From Bacteroidales bacterium (GTDB lineage: Bacteria; Bacteroidota; Bacteroidia; Bacteroidales; UBA932), in contig JAFSMS010000107.1 of the NCBI GenBank assembly GCA_017447815.1, positions 1 to 64,000 on the forward strand: 64,000 nt of DNA, read 5' to 3'. How positions within the stretch are numbered: position 1 is the first letter of the stretch; every line of letters begins with the position of its first letter. Positions 1 through 9,248 of the stretch are shown here, piece after piece. The position numbers were made by a program, and so were the translations under genes. The notes beneath the pieces are model-generated. The model saw only the letters and a list, made by a program, of their open reading frames with translations. It searched no databases and was not told the DNA's origin.

Positions 1-1599
1 GATGGCGCCCGTACCCATCTGGTGATAGTAGGGAGAAAGGGTCAACGGACCGTGACTGTAAGCGTAACTCTTGGAAGAAGTGGAACTGATGCGCTGGTCA
101 ATATCGTTCACACTGGCAAGGATCATCCGCTTGAACTCTTCCCGGTCAAACGATTTACCCAACTTTTTGGCATAGGAAAGCCCCAGGGCCACAACACCGC
201 TCACATGCGGGCAGGCCATGGACGTTCCCTGCATGTAGCCATAATCCAAGCCGGTTTTGTTAAATGCTCCGTCCATGCCCAACTGGGGAATTTCAGAAGT
301 CAGCGTAGAGAGAATCATGGACTCCCAGCGATTGGTCAGGTGATACGCCTCTCCTCCGGGCGCGGCAATGTTGCAGCCGGGACCGTAATTGGTATAATAC
401 GTGGGCAGACCGTCCGGGCCAAAGGCCGATACGCTGATAATGTCACAGAAGCCGCCCGGATAGTGGGCGTAATTGTGATTGTCATTGCCCGCGGCGAAAA
501 TGGCGATATTGCCGTTGAGCACCGGATTGTTCTTGCAGGCCTCAAAATAATGGACGGCATCAATTTCGACGCTCCCTACCCTCCGGATATAGTCATCATC
601 CGAAGTAAAGGATGTCTTATAACCAAAAGAACAGGAAATGATGGAAGCGCCCATGTCGGCCGCATACTTGATGGCCCGGGCCGTACCCGCGCCATTTGCG
701 CCGTCCTCTCCGGAGAAAATCTGGCAACTCATGATGCGGCAGCCGTCACCCTTGCCGGAGCCGCCGGCAACGCCCGCAACACCCTTGCCGTTGTTGTTGA
801 CGGCCGCGATGGTGCCGGCGCAGTGGGTTCCATGCCCGGAATTGCCTTCCGCCGTCCATTCAATGGGTCCGTTGGTCACAAAGTTGAACCCGTAAACATC
901 ATCGACATAACCGTTTCCGTCATCATCGATGTTGTTGTTCGGAATTTCCTTGGCATTCACCCACATGTTGTCCTTGAGGTCCGGATGCGACCACTTCACA
1001 CCCTCGTCCACCACGGCAACGATGATGTCCGGGTCGCCGCAGGTGAGGTTGGCCCACACATCGGTGACATTGATGTCGGCACCGGCCACGCTGCTCTTGG
1101 AGAAGGCAGGGTTGCCATAGTTCTTGTAGTGCCACTGATTGCCCAGGTAGGGGTCGTTGAACGAGGTGGATTCGGCCTTTACCACCGGCTGGGCCGAATA
1201 AGCCGTCCCCTCACTGCACTTGGTAGCAAACGCATCATACTCAACCAATTGGACATTGCCGATTTTGGCAATCTCCTGCGCCTTGGCGTGGACATTCGCA
1301 CCCTCCTCCAGGACAGCCTCGTACCAGCGGTCCAGGCCGAACTGCTTTTCCAGGGCTTCCTTGCCGGGAGTGGAAGGGAAAACCCGCTGGAGACGGACTC
1401 CGCCGGCGTTCTCCACGGCCTTCTGCTCCACATCGGTAAGGGCCGATTCAAACTTGACCAGGACGGCGTCCGTGGCAATGTCCTCGCTGATGCGGATGAT
1501 GGGGGCAGCCTCCTGGACATCGGCTAGTTTTTCCTGCTGGCAGGACGCCAGGGCCGCCACCGTAGCGCCCAAAACGAGGATAAAATACTTTCTTTTCAT
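1..1599 (-). CDS. S8 family (subtilisin-like) serine peptidase lipoprotein, C-terminus beyond the window
   Basis: The 533 codons present start at ATG 1599 with a lipoprotein signal (MKRKYFILVLGATVAALASC, lipobox LASC), so the protein is probably anchored in the outer membrane or periplasm. A propeptide-like region (about residues 40-125) precedes the subtilisin domain. The catalytic triad is visible: Asp198 in VVDEGVKWSHPD, His256 in GHGTHCAGT and Ser460 in GTSMACPHVSG. An insert rich in Asp and Asn (NNNIDDDGNGYVDD) between Asp and His looks like a calcium-binding loop. The frame is open to base 1, so the C-terminus is missing. It is the last visible gene of the SusC-SusD-lipoprotein locus upstream and lies 69 bp after the preceding stop, beyond a hairpin. 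This suggests it cleaves proteins or peptides for that uptake system. The fold is certain; the substrate is inferred. Confidence 0.93.
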   Translation of the reverse strand, partial: MKRKYFILVLGATVAALASCQQEKLADVQEAAPIIRISEDIATDAVLVKFESALTDVEQKAVENAGGVRLQRVFPSTPGKEALEKQFGLDRWYEAVLEEGANVHAKAQEIAKIGNVQLVEYDAFATKCSEGTAYSAQPVVKAESTSFNDPYLGNQWHYKNYGNPAFSKSSVAGADINVTDVWANLTCGDPDIIVAVVDEGVKWSHPDLKDNMWVNAKEIPNNNIDDDGNGYVDDVYGFNFVTNGPIEWTAEGNSGHGTHCAGTIAAVNNNGKGVAGVAGGSGKGDGCRIMSCQIFSGEDGANGAGTARAIKYAADMGASIISCSFGYKTSFTSDDDYIRRVGSVEIDAVHYFEACKNNPVLNGNIAIFAAGNDNHNYAHYPGGFCDIISVSAFGPDGLPTYYTNYGPGCNIAAPGGEAYHLTNRWESMILSTLTSEIPQLGMDGAFNKTGLDYGYMQGTSMACPHVSGVVALGLSYAKKLGKSFDREEFKRMILASVNDIDQRISSTSSKSYAYSHGPLTLSPYYHQMGTGAI

Positions 1600-1621
1600 T
1601 CAAGTTGTTTTTACGACAAGA

Positions 1622-1646
1622 GGCCCGGTGGCAATACACCGGGTCT
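1622..1646 (-). terminator. Intercistronic hairpin before the S8 peptidase gene
   Basis: CCCGGTG (1624-1630) pairs with CACCGGG (1637-1643) around a 6-base loop, with partial pairing further out. It lies between the lipoprotein stop codon (1669) and the peptidase start (1599). No U-run follows it, so it may be an mRNA-stability or attenuation hairpin rather than a true terminator. Confidence 0.45.
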
Positions 1647-1668
1647 CATCGTCTGATAATCAATTCGT

Positions 1669-4044
1669 TTAGCGAAGAACAGGGGCCGACTGGATTTTTT
1701 CAACCATTTTGGCCCGGCTGCGCTCCTTCTCCTTACGGGCAACGGGGATTTCCACGCTCACCTTCACGGGCTGGGCATCGCGCTCGATGACGGGACGCAG
1801 GCCTGCGAACTCACGAAGGACCCTCTGAGGCTTGGTGCTTGCGCCGGTCTTGATGGCGGGAGCGCCGGAAACGGCCTCAGGAAGAACGAGTTTGAAGGCA
1901 CCATGCTGGTTGGCGTAATAATAACCTTCGCCATTCAGGGTGCAAAGCAGACCCTTAACGGTCGGGAAGGTAATCACGCCATTCTCGAGCGTACCCACGG
2001 AGAACGGCTCGCCCTTGTACAGGGAGGTAACACCATCAAGGAAACCGTCCGAGCTGTTGAGGCACACACCGTAGTCCTGAAGGGCGATGGTGACGGAGGC
2101 CGGGTTGGTCGCATCGATGATGATGAAGGAATTTCTCCAGTTACCGTCTTCGTATGCAGCCATTTCCTCTTCCGTAACTTCAAAGATGGTAGCGACCAGA
2201 GGGAGTTGGAAGCCGTCGATGGCATACAAGCCCGGGGTGTTCTCCTCTTCGTAAACATTACAAGAAACCGTGATGGGATCAATTCCATAGAGACCGCAGG
2301 CTACATCGTCGGTATATTCACCCTTGCCCAGGTTCTTCCACTTGTAAGGAAGGTTGCTGGTGGTATAGGAGGCTACCGCAAAGTTGTCCATGTTGCCGTT
2401 GGTAGCCCAGACAATCACATAGTACTGCGTCTTGGCATTGAGACCGGTGGCTACCGTATAATAACCGCCGTCGGCATTGATCTCAGCAAGAACATCCTCG
2501 GTCACGGCCAGGGAAGCATTGCTCTTTACGGCATTCAGGGTAGCGTTGACATCCTTGATGGCGCTGGCGGCAATAATGCCGACATGCACCTCGGTCAGAC
2601 CGGTACCGCTGATGCCATAGGCGAAGGAATCATAAGGATAGAGCTGCTTGTAGCGCTCCGGCGTATCTTCGGTGAAAACGCTTACATTCACCTCATTCTC
2701 CTCAACATCACCGGCAGCGACGTGATTCACAACAACCCCGCTCTGCGTCTGGGCCTTTCCGTCTTTACTGCAAGCGATGGCCAGAACCGTATAAATGCCG
2801 GAGGTTTCAGGTTCGATACCGAAAGCGCCATAATTCTTGGCCGTTTCTTCATCAAATTCGAAACTGTCATACGTCTCGGTCGGATCTTCTCCGGAGAGCA
2901 TGGCTTCGAAGCGGGACGAAGTCTGGGCCGAGTTGAGTTCGCCCGGATAAACGGCATACTTGACAGAAGCGACATCGGCGCCGGCTTCGATATAAACGGG
3001 GGTAACGCCGTCAGAAGAATAATCCGTCTCCAGTTTCAGGCTATAGTCCACACGGAGATAACCTTCAGCAATGGCTACCGGAGAATTCTGGTTGAAACCA
3101 TACCAGTAACCGCCGGAAGTAGGCATGTAGTAAGCCAGATTGAATACAAATCCGCCGTGTCCGTCATAATAGCACGGAGGATAGCTGGCTCCGTTGTTGG
3201 TGTAGAACTTGATTATATCACCGTTATAAGGATTGCTGGCATTGTTCTGATAGTAGTTGTAATAGTCGGCAAACCAGACTTCGGAACTTCTGGTACTATT
3301 GTACCATCCGTGATACTGGGGAGTAACTTCAATGAAATCATAACTGCCCTCACCGACGGTCATCTTTTGGTTCAGGTACCACTTGAAACTCAATTGGACA
3401 TCTGTTCCCCAAGGGCCGACACCATCGCTCCCGTCAGCCGGGCTGACCAACTTTCCACCGGTGGTGGTGCAATAACGGATTCCGTCCACTTCATAGTACT
3501 GAAGATAAACATCGTCGTGCACCTCTCCCCAGAAAACGTCATCCGAGAAGGTGAGCATGGCCTTCTTGGAACCATCCTCGGTCATGAAGTCCTTCATTTC
3601 CACGCACAGTACGGAGAAATCAAGGGCGATAGCACCGGAATTGTATTTGGAAATATAGGCGTTGTCGTCAGTCAACTGGACGGAGAAAGACAGGTCTTTT
3701 CCATCCGGAGCACCGGGGAATGTGACATCCAGTTCAGTCTCGGACTGACCGTCGGCAAAGGCGATGGTGCCGAAGTTGAACACACCTTCATCGGAAACGG
3801 TGGTGGTGAAAGGAACCGTAATGGCTCCATTGGTATTGGTACGGGAAACTGTGATGCTGACGGCTTTCTCCATCGTAGGGTCATAGGTGTGGCTGCCCAT
3901 GGCATCCTGCGAGGGGAAGAATACGCCGTAGCAATCGCTGGGATCGGCCGCGCCGGGCTCATAGGGAGTTTCCTTCTGAGCGCAGGAGAGCACGGTCAGA
4001 GCGCCAATTGCGCTTGCAAGAATGATATTGATATACTTTTTCAT
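1669..4044 (-). CDS. Large surface lipoprotein downstream of SusCD
   Basis: A 791-residue protein beginning MKKYINIILASAIGALTVLSC, a lipoprotein signal with lipobox LTVLSC. The body reads as beta-rich modules. About residues 40-130 resemble a Calx-beta or Ig-like strand pattern (SITVSRTN, DLSFSVQLTDDN), and about 440-590 look like fibronectin-type repeats (YYTVATGLNAKTQYYVIVWA). No catalytic motif was recognised. The last 60 residues are basic and proline-rich (ARKEKERSRAK). It starts 16 bp after the SusD stop codon. Position and architecture match the accessory surface glycan- or protein-binding lipoproteins (SusE/F-like in role, not in sequence) that accompany SusCD pairs. The ligand is unknown. 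Confidence 0.8.
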   Translation of the reverse strand: MKKYINIILASAIGALTVLSCAQKETPYEPGAADPSDCYGVFFPSQDAMGSHTYDPTMEKAVSITVSRTNTNGAITVPFTTTVSDEGVFNFGTIAFADGQSETELDVTFPGAPDGKDLSFSVQLTDDNAYISKYNSGAIALDFSVLCVEMKDFMTEDGSKKAMLTFSDDVFWGEVHDDVYLQYYEVDGIRYCTTTGGKLVSPADGSDGVGPWGTDVQLSFKWYLNQKMTVGEGSYDFIEVTPQYHGWYNSTRSSEVWFADYYNYYQNNASNPYNGDIIKFYTNNGASYPPCYYDGHGGFVFNLAYYMPTSGGYWYGFNQNSPVAIAEGYLRVDYSLKLETDYSSDGVTPVYIEAGADVASVKYAVYPGELNSAQTSSRFEAMLSGEDPTETYDSFEFDEETAKNYGAFGIEPETSGIYTVLAIACSKDGKAQTQSGVVVNHVAAGDVEENEVNVSVFTEDTPERYKQLYPYDSFAYGISGTGLTEVHVGIIAASAIKDVNATLNAVKSNASLAVTEDVLAEINADGGYYTVATGLNAKTQYYVIVWATNGNMDNFAVASYTTSNLPYKWKNLGKGEYTDDVACGLYGIDPITVSCNVYEEENTPGLYAIDGFQLPLVATIFEVTEEEMAAYEDGNWRNSFIIIDATNPASVTIALQDYGVCLNSSDGFLDGVTSLYKGEPFSVGTLENGVITFPTVKGLLCTLNGEGYYYANQHGAFKLVLPEAVSGAPAIKTGASTKPQRVLREFAGLRPVIERDAQPVKVSVEIPVARKEKERSRAKMVEKIQSAPVLR

Positions 4045-4060
4045 ACGTGCTGCAGATTAA

Positions 4061-5698
4061 TTAGTCAGTAACACCGTCACGAAGGGTGGGATTCTGATCC
4101 ATCTTGGGCAGTTCACCATCCGAGTTGTCAACAATGCCGAAATTGGTGTTGAGCTCGCTGTTGGAGAAGCGGAGCAGCAGCCAGCCGTCGTTGGCAGCCA
4201 TGTTGAAACGGAAAGCGGGAGAGACGTTGGTGCTCTCGGCAGTGCCCAGGAAACGCACCAGGGGTTTGTTCAGACGCTTGGTGTCGTGGATGCCGAAACC
4301 TTCGCCCCAGAGTTCCACGCGACGCTGGAACCAGATTTCATCGGAGAGGGAACGGCCGCTGGCAGAAGCGCTGTAGGAAGGATCACGGTAAGTCTTCACG
4401 AAGTCTTCCAGGATCTGACGGCCCTTGGCCTCGTTGCCGCTCTTGGCATACCCTTCGGCCTGGATGAGAATCATCTCTTCCACGCGCATCAGCGGCATGT
4501 CCTCGGCGTTGTCGGTGGTACCCAGCGGGGTGCAGCCGAACTTCACGTTGGTATAGGGAACGAAAGCGAGTTTGTCGTCATACTCGAAGTCGGCGATGGC
4601 CTGACCGGAGGCGGAACCCGCCTCGCCGGCATTCCAGGTGAGGCCGTCCAGCAGCGGGGAATACAGGTTTTCGTCCACCCACCAGCCTTTACGAACGTCC
4701 GTAGCCGGAATCTTGTCGAAGAGGATCTTGTTGATGCAGGTGTAGGTGGCGGTACCGGCGGCATAGGCCCCACCGGAGAAGGAACGCAGCCAGGAGGAGG
4801 TGGTGGCATACTTGAAGATCTTGGCCTCGTCGGCCGTCATGTCGTAACCCCAGAGCCAGTTGTGCTCGTTGATGTCCTGGAAGGAGGGCTTGCTCACCTC
4901 GGCGATGGAGGCGGGCTCATAACCGGCGGCAGCCTTCTCAGCGTCGGCTGCGGCTGCGGCGTAGTTGCCCATGTTCAGGTTGGCGCGGGCACGCATGCCG
5001 TAAGCCACCTGCTGGTCGATGAACTTCTTGGCGGAGCGGGTGTAACCCTCAAGGGTCTCCACGGCATAGTTCAAGTCGCCCATGATGATGTCATAAATCT
5101 CGGCCACGGTAGCGCGGGGATTGTTGGTGGGGTCTTCCACTTCCGGGGAACAGATGGGAACGCAAGGGGCATCCTTGTGGTCTGTATAGTTGAAAGCGAA
5201 GTCGCCCGCCAGCAGCATATAGGAATAGGCGCGGAGCACTCTGGCCTGTGCCATCATGGCAAGGCTCTCGGGGTTCTGCTCATCCTCGCCGAAACCGGCC
5301 AGGAAATCGTTCACGGCCGCGATAATGGCATAAGGAGCCTTGTAGCGGATAACCGGGTTACGGTAGTTGGCGCTGCGGGAAGAATACTCGCCGCACACGG
5401 AGAACCAGTTGTAGTTGTTGTCGGAGGCCGTTGCATCGGCGCTTTCCAGGTCGTTGCAGAAGAGCATCATCAGCACACCGAAATCGTCCGGAGTCCCATA
5501 ATCGAAGTAGTTGGGCTGGCCGAGAATGGTAAACAGACCGGAGAAGGAAGCTACGGCACGGCTGGGCACGGCAGCGTTGGTTTCCTGAACCTGCTTCTTG
5601 AGCATGGTGCCGCTTTCGGGAACAATCGTATTCAAGTCGGTGCAAGCCGCCAGCACGAGTCCCGCAAACAAAACCGGAATATATCTGTTGAGTTTCAT
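4061..5698 (-). CDS. SusD/RagB family nutrient-binding outer membrane lipoprotein
   Basis: A 545-residue lipoprotein (MKLNRYIPVLFAGLVLAAC, lipobox LAAC). It has the helical TPR-like SusD pattern: an N-terminal region with ARVLRAYSYMLLAGDF, repeated helices (AYGMRARANLNMGNYAAAAADAEKA) and a C-terminal RagB/SusD segment (MRVEEMILIQAEGYAKSGN, RRVELWGEGFGIHDTKRL). SusD proteins form the lid over their SusC partner and bind the imported oligosaccharide or peptide. The gene lies 18 bp downstream of SusC. Accompanying subtilisin and peptidase-like contents, and the lack of any glycoside hydrolase, point to peptides or glycoprotein fragments as ligand, but this is inferred. Confidence 0.95.
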   Translation of the reverse strand: MKLNRYIPVLFAGLVLAACTDLNTIVPESGTMLKKQVQETNAAVPSRAVASFSGLFTILGQPNYFDYGTPDDFGVLMMLFCNDLESADATASDNNYNWFSVCGEYSSRSANYRNPVIRYKAPYAIIAAVNDFLAGFGEDEQNPESLAMMAQARVLRAYSYMLLAGDFAFNYTDHKDAPCVPICSPEVEDPTNNPRATVAEIYDIIMGDLNYAVETLEGYTRSAKKFIDQQVAYGMRARANLNMGNYAAAAADAEKAAAGYEPASIAEVSKPSFQDINEHNWLWGYDMTADEAKIFKYATTSSWLRSFSGGAYAAGTATYTCINKILFDKIPATDVRKGWWVDENLYSPLLDGLTWNAGEAGSASGQAIADFEYDDKLAFVPYTNVKFGCTPLGTTDNAEDMPLMRVEEMILIQAEGYAKSGNEAKGRQILEDFVKTYRDPSYSASASGRSLSDEIWFQRRVELWGEGFGIHDTKRLNKPLVRFLGTAESTNVSPAFRFNMAANDGWLLLRFSNSELNTNFGIVDNSDGELPKMDQNPTLRDGVTD

Positions 5699-5716
5699 AT
5701 TCGTAAACTGTTAAGA

Positions 5717-8700
5717 TTAGAAGGTAAGGGTAACACCACCGGTAATGGTACGCATGGCGGAATAGTAACCGCTGTTAAGACCGGTGCCGCTGGTCATGGA
5801 ACCGAGGCCCATGGAGAAACGCGGGTCGATACCCTTGCGGGCAGTGAGAACAGCCAGGTTGTCACCGGCTACATAGAGACGAAGGCCTTCGATGCCAATC
5901 TTGCGGGTCCACTTCTGCGGGAAGGTGTAACCGAGGGTCACATTGTTCACGCTCAGGTAACTGGCGCTCACAAGGAAGCGGTCCAGGGCGCTCTGGGCAA
6001 CCTGAATGTCGCCGTCGTTACGGGGAACGTCGGTGATGTCGCCGGGCTTCTGCCAGGCTTTCAGGATATCCTTGTGCCAGGCGTTACCGGCATTGTCCTG
6101 GGTCCACATCAGGCTCTGGTAAGTACCGTCATAGTACTTGCCGCCCAACTGGAAGGAGCACTGCACGCTGAAATCGATGCCGTAGGCATTGAGGGAGGTG
6201 CCGAAGCCGCCGTAAACAGCCGGCAGGATGGAGCCGAGGTCGTACTGGCTGGCCTGGGCGAAGTTGGTCGTGGTCTTGGTGTAGGTAGCCTCCTCGTCAA
6301 TCTGTTTCTGGGTGGGACGGGCCACAAAACTGTCGTCCTCTTTCAGGAATTCACCATAGTACTGGGCCTGACCGGTCTGGGGATCCACGCCGGCGAACTT
6401 GTACATGTAGGCCTCGTAGATGGAGCCGCCCACTTTGCGGATGAAGTTGGAGCCGCGGATACCGTTGTCGGATACGCTGGGATCCAGTTCCAGAATCTTG
6501 TTGGTGTAGTGACTCAGGTTCAGGTTCCATCCCCAGTTCACGTTCTTGGTGCGGATGATGGAGCCGTCCAGGGACAGTTCAACACCCGTATTGCGCATGG
6601 AACCCACGTTCACCGGAATCTCACCGGTAGGGTTGCCGGAACTCAGCGGAACATTCTTGTAGTACAGAAGGTCCGTGGTCTTGCGGGAGAAGAACTCCAC
6701 CGTACCGTTGAGGTAATTGTTGAAGAGTTCGAAATCGACACCCACGTTCAGGGAGTGGGACGTTTCCCAGGTGAGTTCTTCGTTACCTACATAGGTCAGG
6801 GAAATGGAATAACCGGTTTCCTCGTTCCAGGAGTGGGAGTACTGGTCGGCATACGGATAGTAACCGCCGATGTTGTCGTTACCCTGGACACCGTAACTCA
6901 CTTTCAGTTTGAGCATGTCCACCCACGGAACGTTGAACCAGCTTTCCTTGCTCATGAGGTAGGCCACACCGGCGCTGCCGAAGTTGCCCCAGCGATGACC
7001 TTCCGCGAAGCGGGAGGAGGAGTCGCGGCGGTACGATCCGGACAGGAAGTAAATGCCGTTGTAGTCGTACTGGATACGGCCCAGGAAGCCCTGGGTGACA
7101 TAACGGTCGGTCCGAGAAGAGTTACTTACCATGGAACCGGTGCCGTCGGCGTTGCTCAGTTCACCCACAAACGGGTTGTAGAGGTGATAGTTGCTGCCGC
7201 TCAAGCGCTGTTCCATGAGGCTGTATTTTTCAAAACCTGCCAGGAAGTCGAAGTGGTGGGCATCGACGATGTCAAACTTGTATTCGGCCAGGTACTGCTG
7301 GTTCACGGTGAACATGCGGTAATGTGACACGCCGACATAGCCATCAGTGCCGGAAGAGCCGGCGAACTGGCTGCCCAGGGAACTGGAACGGGTGTTGTCG
7401 GAGGTGAAACCCACGTTGGCATTCAGGGAGAAGCCCTTGAACGGAGTGAGCAACACACCGAACTTGCCGGTGAGAACATCAGCGTAGGACTGGTTTTTGT
7501 CGTATTCGTTGTCACGGACGGCGTTGCCCACGATGGAAGGACGCTTCTGGTTGGTATTGTTGGAGTCGTAAAGCGTACGGCCGTTCTCGGTCACGATGTA
7601 AGGCTTGCCGTTTTCGTCCATCTTGCGCACATACAGCGGGTAGATGGGGCCTATGTTGTTGGTAATATAGAACAGGTTGCCGGAAGATCCATAGGTGCTT
7701 TCGGTAAAACCGATGTTCTGGCTGTCGGAGTGGGAGAAGTTGAGGGAGGTGCTGAAGCGCATCCAGCTCTTGGCCTGGTATTCGGCGTTCACACGGCCGG
7801 TGTAACGCTTGTAGTCAGAGTTGTTTACGATACCGCTGTTCTGCAGGAAACCTACGCTGGCGTAGTAGTTGAAGCGGTTGGAGCCGCCGGAAGCGGAAAC
7901 GTTGTATTCCTGACGGAAGGCATTGTGGAAAGCTTCCTTGTACCAGTCGTCCGGCGTGTAATAGTAAGTGCCGTCATAGTAGCCGAGTTTGGCGTTGGGG
8001 TTCAGCTTGAAGTTGGTACCCACCAGGTTCTGGCCTTCCGGAAGGGTGTACACCAGGTAACCCAGACCGCCGTTGGCCTCGTCCAGGAGGTACTTGTTGG
8101 CATAGGCATAACTCTCTGCCACGGTGTGACCGGAATAATAGTACTTGTTGTAGAGGCGCTGATAGAAGGTCTCGTAGTACTGGCCGGGATCTTTGATTAC
8201 GTCGTACTGCGGGATGAGGCGGGAGTTCACGCCCCAACGGCCGTCAAACTTGACCGTGGCGTCGCCACTCTTACCCTTCTTGGTGGTGATGATCACCACG
8301 CCGTTGGCACCGCGGTGTCCATAGATGGCGCTGGCGGCGGCATCCTTCAGAACGGACATGGATTCGACATCCTGCGGGTTGATGTCGGAGATGGCGCCGT
8401 CGTACGGAACACCGTCCACAATGTACAGCGGAGTGTTGGAGGCGCTGATGGAACCGATACCGCGGATGCGGATGGTGGGAGTGCCACCGGTCGGGTCACC
8501 ACTGGCGGACGTTACCTGCACACCGGGGGTGGTACCGGCCAGGGCGCTGGTGACGCTGGTGGCGATCTTCTTCTCGATGGATTCGGCATCCACCACGGCG
8601 GCCGATCCGGTGAAGGAACTCTTGGTGGCCGTACCGTAGGCCACTACAATGGTCTCGTCCAGGACGGTGGTGTCCAGCGGAAGGACTATCTCCAGCGTGG

Positions 8701-8968
8701 TCTTTCCCTCGACGGGAACCACCACTGTGCTATAGCCCAGGCAGCTGACATCCAGACTTCCGTTCTTGGGAACAGAGAGCGTGAAAGCACCTGAGAAATC
8801 GGTCAGGGCATAAACGGTATTGGAACCCACCAGGATCACATTGGCGCCCACAATGGGTTCACCGGCTTCGTCTTTCACCGTACCTTTCACAGTGATGTTC
8901 TGTGCAAGGGCGGCTACAGAGAAAGCCAGCATTACCGCAGCTGTGAAAAAAAGTTTCATTTTTTTCAT
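5717..8968 (-). CDS. SusC/RagA family TonB-linked outer membrane receptor
   Basis: A 1083-residue protein. The ATG at 8968 (MKKMKLFFTAAVMLAFSVAA) gives a clean signal peptide cut after LAQ; an upstream in-frame start adds 21 residues of poor signal character and was rejected. After the signal comes a carboxypeptidase-regulatory-like domain (about 25-105, TVKGTVKDEAGEPIVGANV). A plug domain follows (about 110-240, with IRIRGIGSISASNTPLYIVD and the SusC signature SVLKDAAASAIYGHRGANG), and then a 22-strand type barrel ending in a terminal Phe (GGVTLTF). It imports the ligand captured by the SusD partner using TonB energy. It is the first gene of the SusC-SusD-lipoprotein-S8 peptidase locus, with an AT-rich 280-bp leader upstream. 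Confidence 0.97.
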   Translation of the reverse strand: MKKMKLFFTAAVMLAFSVAALAQNITVKGTVKDEAGEPIVGANVILVGSNTVYALTDFSGAFTLSVPKNGSLDVSCLGYSTVVVPVEGKTTLEIVLPLDTTVLDETIVVAYGTATKSSFTGSAAVVDAESIEKKIATSVTSALAGTTPGVQVTSASGDPTGGTPTIRIRGIGSISASNTPLYIVDGVPYDGAISDINPQDVESMSVLKDAAASAIYGHRGANGVVIITTKKGKSGDATVKFDGRWGVNSRLIPQYDVIKDPGQYYETFYQRLYNKYYYSGHTVAESYAYANKYLLDEANGGLGYLVYTLPEGQNLVGTNFKLNPNAKLGYYDGTYYYTPDDWYKEAFHNAFRQEYNVSASGGSNRFNYYASVGFLQNSGIVNNSDYKRYTGRVNAEYQAKSWMRFSTSLNFSHSDSQNIGFTESTYGSSGNLFYITNNIGPIYPLYVRKMDENGKPYIVTENGRTLYDSNNTNQKRPSIVGNAVRDNEYDKNQSYADVLTGKFGVLLTPFKGFSLNANVGFTSDNTRSSSLGSQFAGSSGTDGYVGVSHYRMFTVNQQYLAEYKFDIVDAHHFDFLAGFEKYSLMEQRLSGSNYHLYNPFVGELSNADGTGSMVSNSSRTDRYVTQGFLGRIQYDYNGIYFLSGSYRRDSSSRFAEGHRWGNFGSAGVAYLMSKESWFNVPWVDMLKLKVSYGVQGNDNIGGYYPYADQYSHSWNEETGYSISLTYVGNEELTWETSHSLNVGVDFELFNNYLNGTVEFFSRKTTDLLYYKNVPLSSGNPTGEIPVNVGSMRNTGVELSLDGSIIRTKNVNWGWNLNLSHYTNKILELDPSVSDNGIRGSNFIRKVGGSIYEAYMYKFAGVDPQTGQAQYYGEFLKEDDSFVARPTQKQIDEEATYTKTTTNFAQASQYDLGSILPAVYGGFGTSLNAYGIDFSVQCSFQLGGKYYDGTYQSLMWTQDNAGNAWHKDILKAWQKPGDITDVPRNDGDIQVAQSALDRFLVSASYLSVNNVTLGYTFPQKWTRKIGIEGLRLYVAGDNLAVLTARKGIDPRFSMGLGSMTSGTGLNSGYYSAMRTITGGVTLTF

Positions 8969-9189
8969 AAGCGATACATTAATTAAACATAAATATTGAT
9001 ACAAAACTTTTGATTTTCGTATCGAACACACTACCTTAATCCTGTAAAATTACAAGGTTAATCGGTTGCAAATATTGTAAAACAAATTGAAAATTGCAAG
9101 TATGTAAAAAGTGTCTGCAATAACCTAAAATAAAGTGTTTTCAACGATTTTTAAAAAATTTTATTCCAATCAAAGGGAAAGATAATTAA
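8969..9189. other. AT-rich leader upstream of SusC
   Basis: About 220 bp of strongly AT-rich sequence between the SusC start and the terminator hairpin of the next operon. It must contain the SusCD promoter and 5' leader on the minus strand. No exact TAnnTTTG element was found; AATATTTG near 9070 is the closest. No coding potential was seen. Confidence 0.5.
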
Positions 9190-9225
9190 AAATTGTGAGA
9201 AAAGAAAGCACTTTCCTCACAATTT
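9190..9225 (-). terminator. Terminator hairpin of the TonB receptor-DUF4249-MG2 operon
   Basis: On the minus strand, AAATTGTGAG-type arms (9190-9199 and 9216-9225) are perfectly complementary, with an inner GAAAG/CTTTC helix, followed by a T-rich tract. It lies 24 bp past the stop codon of the last gene of the operon. Confidence 0.75.
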
Positions 9226-9248
9226 ATAATTTAAATTTTTTTGAAAAA

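Noticed and set aside
4286..7327. A 1013-codon open frame on the + strand across SusC and SusD
   Set aside because: It is antisense to two well-supported genes with conserved motifs, has no family features, and arises from the C-ending codon bias of the real genes.
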